Shown here piece after piece: positions 35,681-44,947 of a DNA stretch of 64,000 nucleotides; within the stretch, counting starts at the first letter, position 1; each line of letters starts with the position of its first letter. The notes beneath the pieces are model-generated. The model did no database searches and had not been told where the DNA came from. It saw only the letters and a list, made by a program, of their open reading frames with translations. This stretch comes from Bacteroidales bacterium (GTDB lineage Bacteria; Bacteroidota; Bacteroidia; Bacteroidales; FEN-979), in the NCBI GenBank assembly GCA_023231065.1, contig JALNWE010000005.1, positions 1 to 64,000 on the forward strand, read 5' to 3'. The translations under genes and the position numbers were made by a program.

Positions 35681-38600
35681 ATGAACAGTTATAAAAAAAT
35701 CAATAATATCCTTGGATGGATGGTATTTGTTATTGCCTCTTCGGTTTATATTCTGACCTCGGAACCAACCATGAGTTTCTGGGATTGTGGCGAGTATATT
35801 TCCACGGCATATAAACTGGAGGTTGGCCATCCGCCGGGGGCGCCCCTTTTTCAGATGATCGGCCGGTTTTTTTCTCTTTTTGCCTTTGGCGATACCGCGC
35901 TTGTGGCCCGGATGGTCAATACCATGTCGGCGCTGGCCAGTGGGTTCACTATTCTGTTCCTTTTCTGGACAATTACTTTGATCGCAAAAAAGATCGCGCT
36001 CAAAACAGGTGGGATCACGCGTGAAAAGACCTTCGTAATTATGGTAGCCGGTTTGATTGGCGCTTTGGCTTATACCTTTACTGATTCTTTCTGGTTTTCA
36101 GCAGTGGAAGGAGAGGTTTATGCCATGTCGTCCTTCTTTACGGCCATCGTCGTTTGGGCTATTTTCAAATGGGAAGAACATGCCGATGAAAAACATGCCT
36201 ACCGGTGGCTGATCCTGATCGCTTACCTGATGGGGTTATCTATCGGTGTTCACCTGTTAAACCTCCTGGCAATTCCGGCCATCACGTTTGTTTATTATTT
36301 TAAAAAATATCCTCATCCCAGTTGGAAAGGGATCATCCTGACTTCTGCCCTTTCCATTATTCTCCTGGCAGTGACCATGTACCTGATCATTCCCTGGGTT
36401 GTTAAGTTAGCTGGTCTTTTTGAATTATTTTTCGTGAATAACATCGGGTTGCCATTCAATTCCGGGACGATCATCTATTTTGTCCTACTTATCGGTTTTA
36501 TTGTCTGGGGATTGCATTATACCATCAGGAAAGCGAAACCGGTATGGAACGCCATGCTCCTTGCGCTGACTTTCATTGTGATTGGCTATTCATCCTTTTT
36601 GATGCTGGTTATCCGCAGCAATGCCGATACCCCCATTGATGAAAATAATCCGGAAAATGCCATGTACCTGCTGGCTTACCTGAACCGGGAACAATATGGT
36701 GACTGGCCTTTGGTCAAAGGACAGTATTACAATGCTCCGGTCATTGACAGGGCCGACGGGGCCCCGGTTTATATCAAAGATACAAAAGCCGGAAAATACC
36801 TGATTTCAGATAAACGGGAGAGAGTAATCCCTGTTTATGACCCGCGGTTTACGACTTTTTTCCCCAGGATGTGGGATCAATCGGAACCCCGTTTCGCGGA
36901 TGAGTATATCCGATGGGGCCATGTCAAAGGAATTCCCGTGGAAGTCCAAAACGGCGACAGGAGTGAAACAAGGAAAGTCCCGACGTTCGCTGAAAACCTT
37001 ACTTTTTTCTGGAATTACCAGTTCGTTCACATGTATTACCGCTATTTCATGTGGAATTTTGTCGGACGTCAGAATGATATCCAGGGGATGGGAAATAAAA
37101 TCGACGGGAACTGGAAAAGTGGTATCCCATTCGTGGATAAAACGCGTTTAGGATCCCAGGATCTTCCGGAAACGCGTAAAAACAAAGGCGATAATAGTTT
37201 CTATTTTTTACCCCTGCTTCTCGGTTTGATCGGTATATATTTTACCTGCCGGAAAGATAAACAGAGCGCCTGGATCGTTTTTCTGCTTTTTTTTATGACT
37301 GGTTTCGCCATCGTGTTATATTTGAATTCTCATTCCCCTCAGCCCCGCGAAAGGGATTATTCATTTGCCGGATCCTTTTATGCTTTTGCCATTTGGATCG
37401 GGCTGGCCATCCCGCAGATCTTTGAATGGCTGAATAAAAAACTGAGCTGGATACCTTCGCTGGTAATTCCATTGGCTGGCGGTTTGTTTGTAACTGGTTT
37501 GATGGCTATACAGGGATGGGACGATCATGATCGTTCAGATCGTTATACTGCATTAGCCATTGCCTCGAACTATTTGAATTCATGTGCCCCCAATGCAATA
37601 CTTTTTGCAAATGGCGATAATGACACTTTTCCGTTGTGGTACGCCCAGGAAGTAGAGGGAATCCGGACTGATGTCAGGGTGGTCAATCTGAGCCTGCTGA
37701 ATACCGACTGGTACATCGACCAAATGAAACGAAAAGCTTATCTATCCAATCCGGTGCCATTTTCCCTGACCCGCGACAAATATCGCCAGGGCAATCACGA
37801 CGTGACTTACCTTTTTGAGGATGAAGCGCTGAAAGATACGTATGTGGATGTGAGGGCGCTCCTGGGTGTGATCAACCAGGATGAAAGCAAGCTGAAGATG
37901 AACACTTCCCAGGTAGGAATGATCGATTATTTTCCCACGAAAAAACTTATGGTCACTTATGATCCAAAGGAAATCAAAGGATATGGATCCTTTTCTCCGG
38001 GTTTGGCCAACCGTCTGGATACGATCCGGTGGAATATAAAAGAGCCGGCCCTTGAGAAAAACAACCTGATGGTCATCGATCTCCTGGCAACCAATAACTG
38101 GAAACGTCCAGTTTATTTTGTAATGACAACAAGTCCAGATACTTATATTGGCCTTGAACCCTGGTTTCATCTCGAAGGACTTGCATACAGGCTTCTTCCA
38201 GTTAAAGCAATACCTTCTGAAGGAATGATGGGAGAGGTCAATACCCGTGTGATGTACGATAACCTGATGAACAAATTCAAATGGGGAAACATTGGCAAAC
38301 CCGGGATTTATCTGGACGACAACAACCGGCGGATGGTCATGAACATGCGGACTCTGTTCGGAAGGTTGTCCGATGCATTGATAAAGGAAGGAAAAAAAGA
38401 TTCTGCGCGCCGGGTATTGGACCGCTGTGTTGAAGTGATGCCTGATGCCGCAGCGCCTTATGACTTTTTTTCCGTTCCGATCGTGGAAGGTTATTATAAA
38501 ACCGGGGATGTTGCCAAAGCCAATGAAATGGCTTCCCGCCTCGGCCGATATTCATCCCGGGAGCTGGCTTATTTCTTTTCTTTCCCGGATAAGGATTTGA

Positions 38601-38755
38601 AGCCTTTGGAATACAGTATCCAGGAGGCATTATATACCGTCCAGCGATTGAGTGTGATAACCAAAGAAGCAGGACAGGAGAAACTCGCAAATGAAACGGA
38701 GGCTACTTTACAAAAATACTATAACCTCTATGTAGAGAAGGTTTATCAGCAGTGA
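35681..38755 (+). CDS. DUF2723 (TMEM260-type) membrane glycosyltransferase-like protein
   Basis: A 1024-residue integral membrane protein. The N-terminal 330 residues hold about nine helices and the DUF2723 signature SFWDCGEYISTAYKLEVGHP with PPGAPLF, resembling GT-C fold enzymes; the acidic pair in CGE is the likely catalytic site. Further helices occur at about 510-620, including the motif HSPQPRERDYSFAGSFYAFA. A soluble C-terminal part has TPR-like helices. The human relative TMEM260 is an O-mannosyltransferase, so protein O-glycosylation in the periplasm is possible; Bacteroidota are known for O-glycoproteins, but this specific role is inference. It overlaps the deacetylase reading frame slightly and is probably co-transcribed with it. 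Confidence 0.85.
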   Translation: MNSYKKINNILGWMVFVIASSVYILTSEPTMSFWDCGEYISTAYKLEVGHPPGAPLFQMIGRFFSLFAFGDTALVARMVNTMSALASGFTILFLFWTITLIAKKIALKTGGITREKTFVIMVAGLIGALAYTFTDSFWFSAVEGEVYAMSSFFTAIVVWAIFKWEEHADEKHAYRWLILIAYLMGLSIGVHLLNLLAIPAITFVYYFKKYPHPSWKGIILTSALSIILLAVTMYLIIPWVVKLAGLFELFFVNNIGLPFNSGTIIYFVLLIGFIVWGLHYTIRKAKPVWNAMLLALTFIVIGYSSFLMLVIRSNADTPIDENNPENAMYLLAYLNREQYGDWPLVKGQYYNAPVIDRADGAPVYIKDTKAGKYLISDKRERVIPVYDPRFTTFFPRMWDQSEPRFADEYIRWGHVKGIPVEVQNGDRSETRKVPTFAENLTFFWNYQFVHMYYRYFMWNFVGRQNDIQGMGNKIDGNWKSGIPFVDKTRLGSQDLPETRKNKGDNSFYFLPLLLGLIGIYFTCRKDKQSAWIVFLLFFMTGFAIVLYLNSHSPQPRERDYSFAGSFYAFAIWIGLAIPQIFEWLNKKLSWIPSLVIPLAGGLFVTGLMAIQGWDDHDRSDRYTALAIASNYLNSCAPNAILFANGDNDTFPLWYAQEVEGIRTDVRVVNLSLLNTDWYIDQMKRKAYLSNPVPFSLTRDKYRQGNHDVTYLFEDEALKDTYVDVRALLGVINQDESKLKMNTSQVGMIDYFPTKKLMVTYDPKEIKGYGSFSPGLANRLDTIRWNIKEPALEKNNLMVIDLLATNNWKRPVYFVMTTSPDTYIGLEPWFHLEGLAYRLLPVKAIPSEGMMGEVNTRVMYDNLMNKFKWGNIGKPGIYLDDNNRRMVMNMRTLFGRLSDALIKEGKKDSARRVLDRCVEVMPDAAAPYDFFSVPIVEGYYKTGDVAKANEMASRLGRYSSRELAYFFSFPDKDLKPLEYSIQEALYTVQRLSVITKEAGQEKLANETEATLQKYYNLYVEKVYQQ

Positions 38756-38757
38756 TC

Positions 38758-39375
38758 ATGATGAAATCCGTCAAGCCTCCTTTCTTTTTTAAATGGTTTA
38801 ACCCGGATAACCTGGTTTGTGAATTTCCTGGCGGACAAAAGGTCATCTATCTTACCTTTGATGACGGGCCTGTGCCGGAAGCTACGCCCGAGGCGCTTGA
38901 CATTCTGGAGAAGTTCGATGCCAGGGCTACTTTTTTCCTGGTTGGGGATAATGTCAGGAAGAATCCCGATTTACTGGTGGAAATTCAAAACAAAGGTCAT
39001 GCTATTGGTAACCATACCTTTCATCACCTCAATGGCTGGCATACACCTCCGGGCGCTTACCTGGATGATGTCATGCGGTGTCAATCATTTTTCACCACAC
39101 GGCTTTTCCGTCCCCCATACGGCCGGTTTACCCCATCGCAATACTTTCTGATCCGAAAACATTTTCGTTTTGTCTTGTGGTCGGCGCTGACCTATGATTT
39201 TGACCGTTATACCAGTGCAGAACAATGTTTGAAATACGCCCTGGAATATTCCCACTGCGGATCCGTGGTCGTGTTTCATAACCACCTGAAAACCGTCGAT
39301 AAGGTCAGATATGCCCTGCCGCGGTTTCTGGAACATTTCTCAGATATGGGGTTCACCTTTCATCCGATCCCTTGA
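38758..39375 (+). CDS. Polysaccharide deacetylase (NodB domain)
   Basis: A 205-residue NodB-fold carbohydrate esterase 4 protein. TFDDGPVPEATP gives the metal-binding aspartates, HTFHH the histidines, and RPPYGRFTP the substrate-binding arginine motif. No signal peptide is seen, so it may act on a cytoplasmic or membrane-side glycan. The frame starts at a GTG at 38752, overlapping the stop of the previous gene; the ATG at 38758 or 38761 is more likely. Confidence 0.88.
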   Translation: MMKSVKPPFFFKWFNPDNLVCEFPGGQKVIYLTFDDGPVPEATPEALDILEKFDARATFFLVGDNVRKNPDLLVEIQNKGHAIGNHTFHHLNGWHTPPGAYLDDVMRCQSFFTTRLFRPPYGRFTPSQYFLIRKHFRFVLWSALTYDFDRYTSAEQCLKYALEYSHCGSVVVFHNHLKTVDKVRYALPRFLEHFSDMGFTFHPIP

Positions 39376-39405
39376 AACGGGCAATTGGGGTAGGTCCCGC
39401 CTGGA

Positions 39406-40110
39406 TTAACCCCGAAGGGCGCCTTCATCAGCATAGCTGTAAAATCCGTTATCACCGATGATCAGATGATCCAGGACATCCACATCCAGCATTTTCCCGG
39501 CCGCATATAGTTTCTTTGTGATATTGTTATCCGCCTCGCTGGGAATGGTTGCTCCTGATGGATGATTATGGCCTAGGATAATCGAAGAGGCATGATGGTC
39601 CAGCGCGATCTTGAAAACTTTTTTTGGATCAACAACAGTACCTGAAATTCCACCCTCACTGATGCAACATTTCCTTATGACCCTGTTGCCCTTGTTCAGC
39701 AGAATGATCCAGAATTCTTCGTAAGGCCGGTCCGACATGGTACTCCTGAAAATGGTGTACGCATCTTTACTTTTAACGATTTTTTCTTTTTCCATTACAA
39801 TGGATTCATCCCTTCGCCGGCCAAGCTCCAGGGCAGCAGCGATCGTGATCGCGCGCACCATCCCTATCCCTTTTATACCCGTCATTTCCTGGAGCCCCAT
39901 TCTTGCCAGTTCAGCCAGGTTATCGTGGGCATTGTGCAACATCCGCTTTGCAAGATCAAGCGCAGATTCACTTTTTGTCCCCGAACTGATCAGGATAGCC
40001 AGCAATTCTGCATCACTCAGGTTATGCCTTCCTTTGAGCAACAGTTTTTCCCGCGGGCGGTCTTCCTCTGCCCAGTTCCTTATTACCGTCCTGTTTGTAT
40101 AAGCATCCAT
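39406..40110 (-). CDS. radC: RadC family JAB-domain protein
   Basis: A 234-residue protein with an N-terminal helix-hairpin-helix-like part (GLQEMTGIKGIGMVRA) and a C-terminal JAB/MPN metalloprotease-like domain with the JAMM signature GHNHPSG followed by D of PSEADN. RadC proteins were once linked to DNA repair, but their function is unresolved. It is convergent with the deacetylase gene and divergent from birA. Confidence 0.92.
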   Translation of the reverse strand: MDAYTNRTVIRNWAEEDRPREKLLLKGRHNLSDAELLAILISSGTKSESALDLAKRMLHNAHDNLAELARMGLQEMTGIKGIGMVRAITIAAALELGRRRDESIVMEKEKIVKSKDAYTIFRSTMSDRPYEEFWIILLNKGNRVIRKCCISEGGISGTVVDPKKVFKIALDHHASSIILGHNHPSGATIPSEADNNITKKLYAAGKMLDVDVLDHLIIGDNGFYSYADEGALRG

Positions 40111-40127
40111 GTTTTTTTCATCTTAAT

Positions 40128-40162
40128 CGGATATCAACGCCAAAAGTAATACCCGGATATCA
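40128..40162 (-). promoter_or_regulatory. radC promoter flanked by direct repeats
   Basis: A minus-strand TACTTTTG (40141-40148) matches TAnnTTTG, about 31 bases before the radC ATG. It is flanked by two direct copies of CGGATATCA, at 40128-40136 and 40154-40162, 26 bases apart, which could be operator half-sites. On the plus strand toward birA there is only TAATCTTTG, one base longer than the consensus. Confidence 0.45.
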
Positions 40163-40240
40163 TTTTTTTTTGAATGATAATCATAACAGTCGGACACTAA
40201 AAAAATGCTTCAGGACGTTAATCTTTGTTAAACAAATCGA

Positions 40241-41080
40241 ATGATTGGTTCTCCTGTAATAATGCTGGAAAGGATTGATTCTACCAATGCTTATGCAATG
40301 CGGGGCCTGGAAACGAATGGCTGGACGGATGGCGCTGTTATCCTGGCCCGCGATCAATTTGCAGGATGTGGGCAACACGACCATAAATGGCATAGTGAAC
40401 CCGGAAAAAACCTGACATTCACATTAGTCCTCCATCCGGTATTCCTCCCTCCCGACCACCAGTTCCTGCTGAATAAGGCGATAACGGTCGCGGTACTGGA
40501 ATATATCCGTGATACCGTCCATACTGATCCGGTCAGATTTTCTGATCAAAAGACATCCCCGGGTACCATCCTGTCTGATCCACTTTCCGGTATTTTTCAT
40601 GATAAACATTCTCCTGCCAAGTCACATCAGACTTACATCAAATGGCCCAACGATATTTATCTGGATGAACGGAAAGTGGCGGGGATCCTGATCGAGAACA
40701 GGATCATGGGGACTGGATTCGATACAGCCCTTGTGGGTGTAGGCGTAAACATCAACCAATTGAATTTTCCGGTTGAACTTCCCAATGCCGGGTCATTGGC
40801 TCAGGTACTTGGGCATGACCTGGACATGACCGAGGCTTTGAAATCGCTCTGCAAGAAAATGGACCAACGATATAATCTGCTCCGGTATTCAGAACCAAAA
40901 AACCTTGGCGCGGATTATTGTTTTAATTTAAAAGGTTTTGGTCAGTGGGGCAAATTCACGACCGGTAATGAAAATCTGGATGGAAAAATCAAAGGTGTCG
41001 ATGATTTTGGACGGTTGATCATTGAATTGCGGAACGGGAAGACATGTTCATTCAACCATAAAGAAATTGAATTTGTCTGA
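40241..41080 (+). CDS. birA: Biotin-[acetyl-CoA-carboxylase] ligase
   Basis: A 279-residue biotin protein ligase that makes biotinyl-AMP and loads biotin on carboxyl carrier proteins. The start LERIDSTNAYA, the adenylate-binding segment FAGCGQHDHKWHSEPGKNL, KWPNDIY with the lysine, KVAGILIE and VGVGVNIN are all present. It lacks the N-terminal DNA-binding domain of E. coli BirA, so it is an enzyme only, not a repressor. A loop at about residues 95-125 is longer than usual. Confidence 0.93.
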   Translation: MIGSPVIMLERIDSTNAYAMRGLETNGWTDGAVILARDQFAGCGQHDHKWHSEPGKNLTFTLVLHPVFLPPDHQFLLNKAITVAVLEYIRDTVHTDPVRFSDQKTSPGTILSDPLSGIFHDKHSPAKSHQTYIKWPNDIYLDERKVAGILIENRIMGTGFDTALVGVGVNINQLNFPVELPNAGSLAQVLGHDLDMTEALKSLCKKMDQRYNLLRYSEPKNLGADYCFNLKGFGQWGKFTTGNENLDGKIKGVDDFGRLIIELRNGKTCSFNHKEIEFV

Positions 41081-41096
41081 ACGCATCATATTGAGA

Positions 41097-41861
41097 TCAT
41101 TTATTATATCGTTTTCCCAACATCACGCTCAGGTAAAGCGTTAAAAAAAACTGTTGTTTTGGATTATAGGCCATAATGGGAATGGGGATGGGAGAAAAAT
41201 CCAGGGTCCCTCCGATTTCCAGGGAATTGATCCTTCTGCTGCGGGTGCCAAATTCAAATTCCAGGCCGGTTTTTATATAGGCGCCAGGATAAAATCCAAG
41301 ATTCGCTATTCCAGAAAAGAAGGGGGCCCTACCATAAATATTATCGGTAAAATGTACTTCCGGGTCATATTTCTCTTCTTTTATTTCATAGTCAGTATAT
41401 CCACTATTGAAATAGATGATGTAGAGATATACAGGTTTGGTAATTCCCAATGAAAATCCTCCATAGTAAAGCCAGCTTAGCTGTACTCCACCCCAGTATG
41501 GTTTTCTGTTGAGAATGTGTTGTTGCCCGATCCCTCCCCTGATAAATGACAAGTAATTCATTTTTCCGTAAATATAGGCGCGGGAGTCAGAAAAATAGGG
41601 GTTGATGGTGCGGATCTCTTTGGTTGACTTGTATGTGGAAAATTCCAGCTCCCACATGAATTGCCTGAGTGCAGTAACATTGTGCCCCCTTCTGAATTTC
41701 AACCCCCATCCGTTGGAATGGATCATTGCTCCAAGGCTCCATTGTTTTTCAAGCAATACATTTTCAGGAAGGGTATCCTGATCCGAAGCAACCTGCGCGT
41801 AGCTGGTAAATTCTCCGGTAGTCAGAAACATCAATATGAATATCAGAGCGGACCGCTTCAT
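41097..41861 (-). CDS. Hypothetical outer-membrane beta-barrel-like protein
   Basis: A 254-residue exported protein. I start it at the ATG at 41861, which opens a clear signal peptide (MKRSALIFILMFLTTG, cleavage near SYAQ); the open frame upstream to 41894 would add 11 residues before it. The mature part is rich in alternating aromatic and glycine residues (LSFIRGGIGQQHIL, YYGGFSLGIT, FSGIANLGFYPGAYIK) and ends in hydrophobic strands near LTLYLSVMLGKRY, as in small beta-barrel proteins. No family is recognised. A bidirectional terminator separates it from the small lipoprotein gene upstream. Confidence 0.65.
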   Translation of the reverse strand: MKRSALIFILMFLTTGEFTSYAQVASDQDTLPENVLLEKQWSLGAMIHSNGWGLKFRRGHNVTALRQFMWELEFSTYKSTKEIRTINPYFSDSRAYIYGKMNYLSFIRGGIGQQHILNRKPYWGGVQLSWLYYGGFSLGITKPVYLYIIYFNSGYTDYEIKEEKYDPEVHFTDNIYGRAPFFSGIANLGFYPGAYIKTGLEFEFGTRSRRINSLEIGGTLDFSPIPIPIMAYNPKQQFFLTLYLSVMLGKRYNK

Positions 41862-41902
41862 CAAATGAGAAGATCTTAAGGAACAAGGATACAAAAATAA
41901 AA

Positions 41903-41932
41903 AATAATGGGAAGCCAGGGCTCCCCATTATT
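41903..41932. terminator. Bidirectional terminator after the small lipoprotein gene
   Basis: AATAATGGG-x-AGCC (41903-41916) pairs with GGCTCCCCATTATT (41919-41932), a 14-bp stem with one mismatch and a 2-base loop before fraying. T-rich runs follow on both strands, TTTTTG on plus and TTTTATTTTTG on minus. On the minus strand it is 25 bases after the lipoprotein stop. Confidence 0.75.
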
Positions 41933-41957
41933 TTTGAATTCCTGATCAGATAATAAA

Positions 41958-42080
41958 TTAATGACGTTCGTTTTGGTATCTTTGTTTTTCGCCGTAAGCA
42001 GCACAACGTTTGTTTGAAGCGCAGGAGGAAATAATGCCAAGAAGAACAACTGTCAATAGAAGATAAAGAACTTTTTTCAT
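41958..42080 (-). CDS. Small lipoprotein, 40 residues
   Basis: A short gene: MKKVLYLLLTVVLLGIISSC is a complete lipoprotein signal with the lipobox cysteine at residue 20, followed by a 20-residue polar, basic tail (ASNKRCAAYGEKQRYQNERH). Supporting context: a ribosome site AGGAG (42089-42093), a -7 element TTACTTTG (42115-42122) with TTTG 20 bases further upstream, and a strong terminator 25 bases after the TAA stop. It looks like an independent, well-expressed transcription unit. Function unknown; small tail-anchored lipoproteins of this type are common in Bacteroidota. Confidence 0.75.
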   Translation of the reverse strand: MKKVLYLLLTVVLLGIISSCASNKRCAAYGEKQRYQNERH

Positions 42081-42114
42081 GGTGTCAGCTCCTGATTTTG
42101 ATAATTGAATACTG

Positions 42115-42146
42115 CAAAGTAAATGGTTTTAAAGTAAATGAACAAA
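42115..42146 (-). promoter_or_regulatory. Promoter of the small lipoprotein gene
   Basis: On the minus strand TTTG (42146-42143), a 20-base spacer and TTACTTTG (42122-42115) fit the Bacteroidota -33/-7 pattern with one mismatch, 35 bases before the ATG at 42080. Confidence 0.5.
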
Positions 42147-42161
42147 TAAAAGCGAATTTTA

Positions 42162-42890
42162 TTGTGTTATAAGATAATACCTGCCAAGTTGAATAAAGGA
42201 ATAGAAAAAATCGATCCGGTTATTGAAGAAAGTTGGAAAGTAATGCTCCGGGAGGAGTTTAATCAACCATGGTTCTTTCAGTTAAGGGACTTTTTAGTTC
42301 AGGAAAAGAAAAAATATAAGGTATTTCCGCCAGGCCCCCTGATTTTTAATGCTTTTAACCATACTCCTTTCGACCAGGTAAAAGTCGTTTTATTGGGGCA
42401 GGATCCCTATCACGGACAGGGGCAGGCCCATGGGCTGTGCTTTTCCGTGCCCAAAGGAGTACCCGCACCACCCTCCCTGATCAATATATTCAAAGAGATG
42501 GAAAATGACCTGGGAATTCCTATACCCTCTTCCGGTGACCTGACCTGCTGGGCCAACCAAGGTGTTTTGCTGCTAAATGCAACCCTGACCGTAAGGGAAA
42601 ACATGGCTGGTTCGCATCAGAACCATGGTTGGGAAACATTCACAGATGGCGCTATCAGTAAATTATCAGCCAATCGGAAAGGATTGATATTTGTGCTTTG
42701 GGGAAATTATGCCATTGCAAAAAAATCATTGATAGACATTTCCAAACATTTTGTCCTTACTGCCGCACACCCATCTCCATTGTCGGCCCAACGTGGTTTT
42801 TTTGGTTGTAAACACTTTTCACAGATAAACAATCTGCTTAGTAATATGGGCGTTGAGAAAATCGATTGGCGGCTAAAGGATAATAAATAG
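42162..42890 (+). CDS. ung: Uracil-DNA glycosylase, family 1
   Basis: A family 1 UDG that cuts uracil from DNA. GQDPYHGQGQAHGLCFSV (catalytic aspartate and water-activating loop) and HPSPLSA (catalytic histidine) are intact. The frame opens with a TTG at 42162 and has no ATG before the conserved EESWKVMLREEF start; another TTG at 42189 gives 233 residues, closer to the usual 229. It is followed three bases later by the di-haem peroxidase gene, so the two may be co-transcribed. Confidence 0.93.
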   Translation: MCYKIIPAKLNKGIEKIDPVIEESWKVMLREEFNQPWFFQLRDFLVQEKKKYKVFPPGPLIFNAFNHTPFDQVKVVLLGQDPYHGQGQAHGLCFSVPKGVPAPPSLINIFKEMENDLGIPIPSSGDLTCWANQGVLLLNATLTVRENMAGSHQNHGWETFTDGAISKLSANRKGLIFVLWGNYAIAKKSLIDISKHFVLTAAHPSPLSAQRGFFGCKHFSQINNLLSNMGVEKIDWRLKDNK

Positions 42891-42893
42891 AGG

Positions 42894-44030
42894 ATGAAAA
42901 ATATTGATTTATTGTTTCTTCTTTTCATCGTTGTCTCCTGTAAGAAAACAGGTTCCGGGGATGCGGACTATAAACCAACTCCCTATACAATTCATATCCC
43001 GGGATATTTCCCTACAACAATGAATATCCCCTCTGATAACCCTATGACCGTGGAGGGGATCACCTTGGGCCGATACCTGTTTTATGATGGCCGGATTTCA
43101 GGAAGAACGGATCCCGATTCGCTGATGAGCTGTGCCACCTGTCATGTCCAATCACACGCTTTTGAATGTGGTATGGACAATCCGGCGTTTCCCGGTGGGC
43201 ATCCTCATGGATTGACTGGTATTCCGACTCCGCACTCGATGTTGCCCATGATCAATCTGGTCTGGACAGGTACCGGATATTTATGGAATGGTAAAGTCAA
43301 TTCCGAAAATCCATTACCTTATTTCAGGAACATTGAAGATCTCACCTGGATGTCGATGATTGCCCCTCATGAAATGGCCGGCGATACCGACCGGATTAAG
43401 GCATTGATCCAGAATATCCCTGGATATCCGGAATTATTCGAAAAAGCTTTTGGAAGCCGGGAAGTGACCGTTAAAAACATGGGGAAAGCCATTGCCCAAT
43501 TTGTTAGGACGCTGATCTCGGCCAATTCTAAATTCGACCGGTTTTTGAGAGGGGAGGTTTCGCTTTCGACGGCCGAACGTGGCGGATATGTGCTATTCAT
43601 GACGGAATTGGGGGCCGATTGTTTTCATTGTCACGGAGGGGAAGGGAATCCACTCTTTACTACCAATCTGTTTTACAATAATGGTAAAGATTCCGTATTC
43701 GGCGATCCGCTGGATAGGCGCTCGGTAACCGTCAATCCAGCCGATATTGGCTCTTATAAAGCGCCAACTTTAAGGAATATAGCCTATACGGCGCCATATA
43801 TGCACGATGGACGGTATAAAACGCTGGACGAAGTAATTGACTTTTACAGTTCCGGACTGGTGTGGTCCCCCACCATCAGTCCACTGATGCACCATGTCAA
43901 TGACCATGGCGTACAATTGACGCCGGTTGAAAAAGCCGAACTAAAAGCATTTCTCTATGCACTTTCCGACACTTCATTTATTATGAATCCTAACTTTACA
44001 AAACCCGACAAATTCCCGGATGAAAAATAA
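42894..44030 (+). CDS. Di-haem cytochrome c peroxidase / MauG-like lipoprotein
   Basis: A 378-residue exported di-haem protein. A lipobox at VVSC (C16) makes it a lipoprotein. Two c-type haem sites are visible, CATCH (80-84) and CFHCH (243-247), along with PTLRNIAYTAPYMHDGRYKTLDEVIDFYS, split here as NIAYTAPYMHDGR and the following helix, typical of the bacterial cytochrome c peroxidase/MauG family. It probably reduces peroxide in the periplasm with electrons from a small cytochrome. It lies three bases after ung and is convergent with ispE. Confidence 0.88.
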   Translation: MKNIDLLFLLFIVVSCKKTGSGDADYKPTPYTIHIPGYFPTTMNIPSDNPMTVEGITLGRYLFYDGRISGRTDPDSLMSCATCHVQSHAFECGMDNPAFPGGHPHGLTGIPTPHSMLPMINLVWTGTGYLWNGKVNSENPLPYFRNIEDLTWMSMIAPHEMAGDTDRIKALIQNIPGYPELFEKAFGSREVTVKNMGKAIAQFVRTLISANSKFDRFLRGEVSLSTAERGGYVLFMTELGADCFHCHGGEGNPLFTTNLFYNNGKDSVFGDPLDRRSVTVNPADIGSYKAPTLRNIAYTAPYMHDGRYKTLDEVIDFYSSGLVWSPTISPLMHHVNDHGVQLTPVEKAELKAFLYALSDTSFIMNPNFTKPDKFPDEK

Positions 44031-44040
44031 AGGGGGTTAT

Positions 44041-44907
44041 TTACCGGTGTGACCATGTAAAACAACCAGGAAAGAGATTTTCCAGGTTTGGAATTTTACT
44101 AAAAATCCCAAATACCGCGGCACCACTGCCCGTGAGGGAAGCATAGACAGCGCCGGCCTTATACAGCTTTTCTTTGATCATCTCAATTTCCGGATAGGAT
44201 CTGAAAACCGGCGCTTCGAAATCATTGATCAGGTCATTTTTCCATTTTTCGACAGGGAAACCTATTGCCCTGGCAATTGATACCAGGGGCCGGGCAGGGA
44301 CAATGGCTGCATAAGCATCGGTGGTATTACAGTGAATATCAGGAATAACCAGCGCTACGTGAAGATCGGGCAATCCGGAGCCAAGAGGAAGAAAACGGTC
44401 GCCTTTTTCACAAGCGAGTACCGGTTTGTTTTCAATGAAAAAAGCACAATCGCTTCCTAATTGCCGGGCATTGTCCTGGAGTTGCCGCGATGTCAACCCC
44501 AGAACAAAAAGATCATTTAGTAATTTAAGCATCCAGGCCCCGTCAGAAGAGCCCCCGCCTAAACCAGACCCTATGGGAATAACTTTGTGAAGATGAACTT
44601 TAACTGGAGGAAGTCCAGATGATGGCCCGATAGGGATGAACCCAGGCAACGCATTTTCTGTCAGCGCTTTGGCAATAGAAGGATTCAGGAGTTGGCAGGC
44701 CCTGACGCAAAGGTTGTCCGCCGGATTGCCCGGAACCGGAAGCCCGGAGGAGGTAAACTCAAAAACCCCATCAGATGCTGGAATTGCCTCAAGGGCGTCA
44801 CACAGGCCTACCGGATAAAACACAGTTTCGATGTTGTGAAATCCGTCAAAACGTTTGGCTATGACCCGCAAACCTAAATTTATTTTTGCATTGGGGAAAA
44901 CCAGCAT
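44041..44907 (-). CDS. ispE: 4-diphosphocytidyl-2-C-methyl-D-erythritol kinase
   Basis: A 288-residue GHMP kinase of the MEP isoprenoid pathway. FPNAKINLGLRV at the start and the ATP-binding loop IPIGSGLGGGSSDGA (about 111-125) are diagnostic; ASLTGSGAAVFGIF is the third GHMP motif. It is the last gene of a minus-strand run tgt-lptG-ispE, 40 bases after lptG. Confidence 0.93.
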   Translation of the reverse strand: MLVFPNAKINLGLRVIAKRFDGFHNIETVFYPVGLCDALEAIPASDGVFEFTSSGLPVPGNPADNLCVRACQLLNPSIAKALTENALPGFIPIGPSSGLPPVKVHLHKVIPIGSGLGGGSSDGAWMLKLLNDLFVLGLTSRQLQDNARQLGSDCAFFIENKPVLACEKGDRFLPLGSGLPDLHVALVIPDIHCNTTDAYAAIVPARPLVSIARAIGFPVEKWKNDLINDFEAPVFRSYPEIEMIKEKLYKAGAVYASLTGSGAAVFGIFSKIPNLENLFPGCFTWSHR

Positions 44908-44947
44908 CTGTTTATAATTTTAGATTTCATCTCCCATCCGTCACCTT

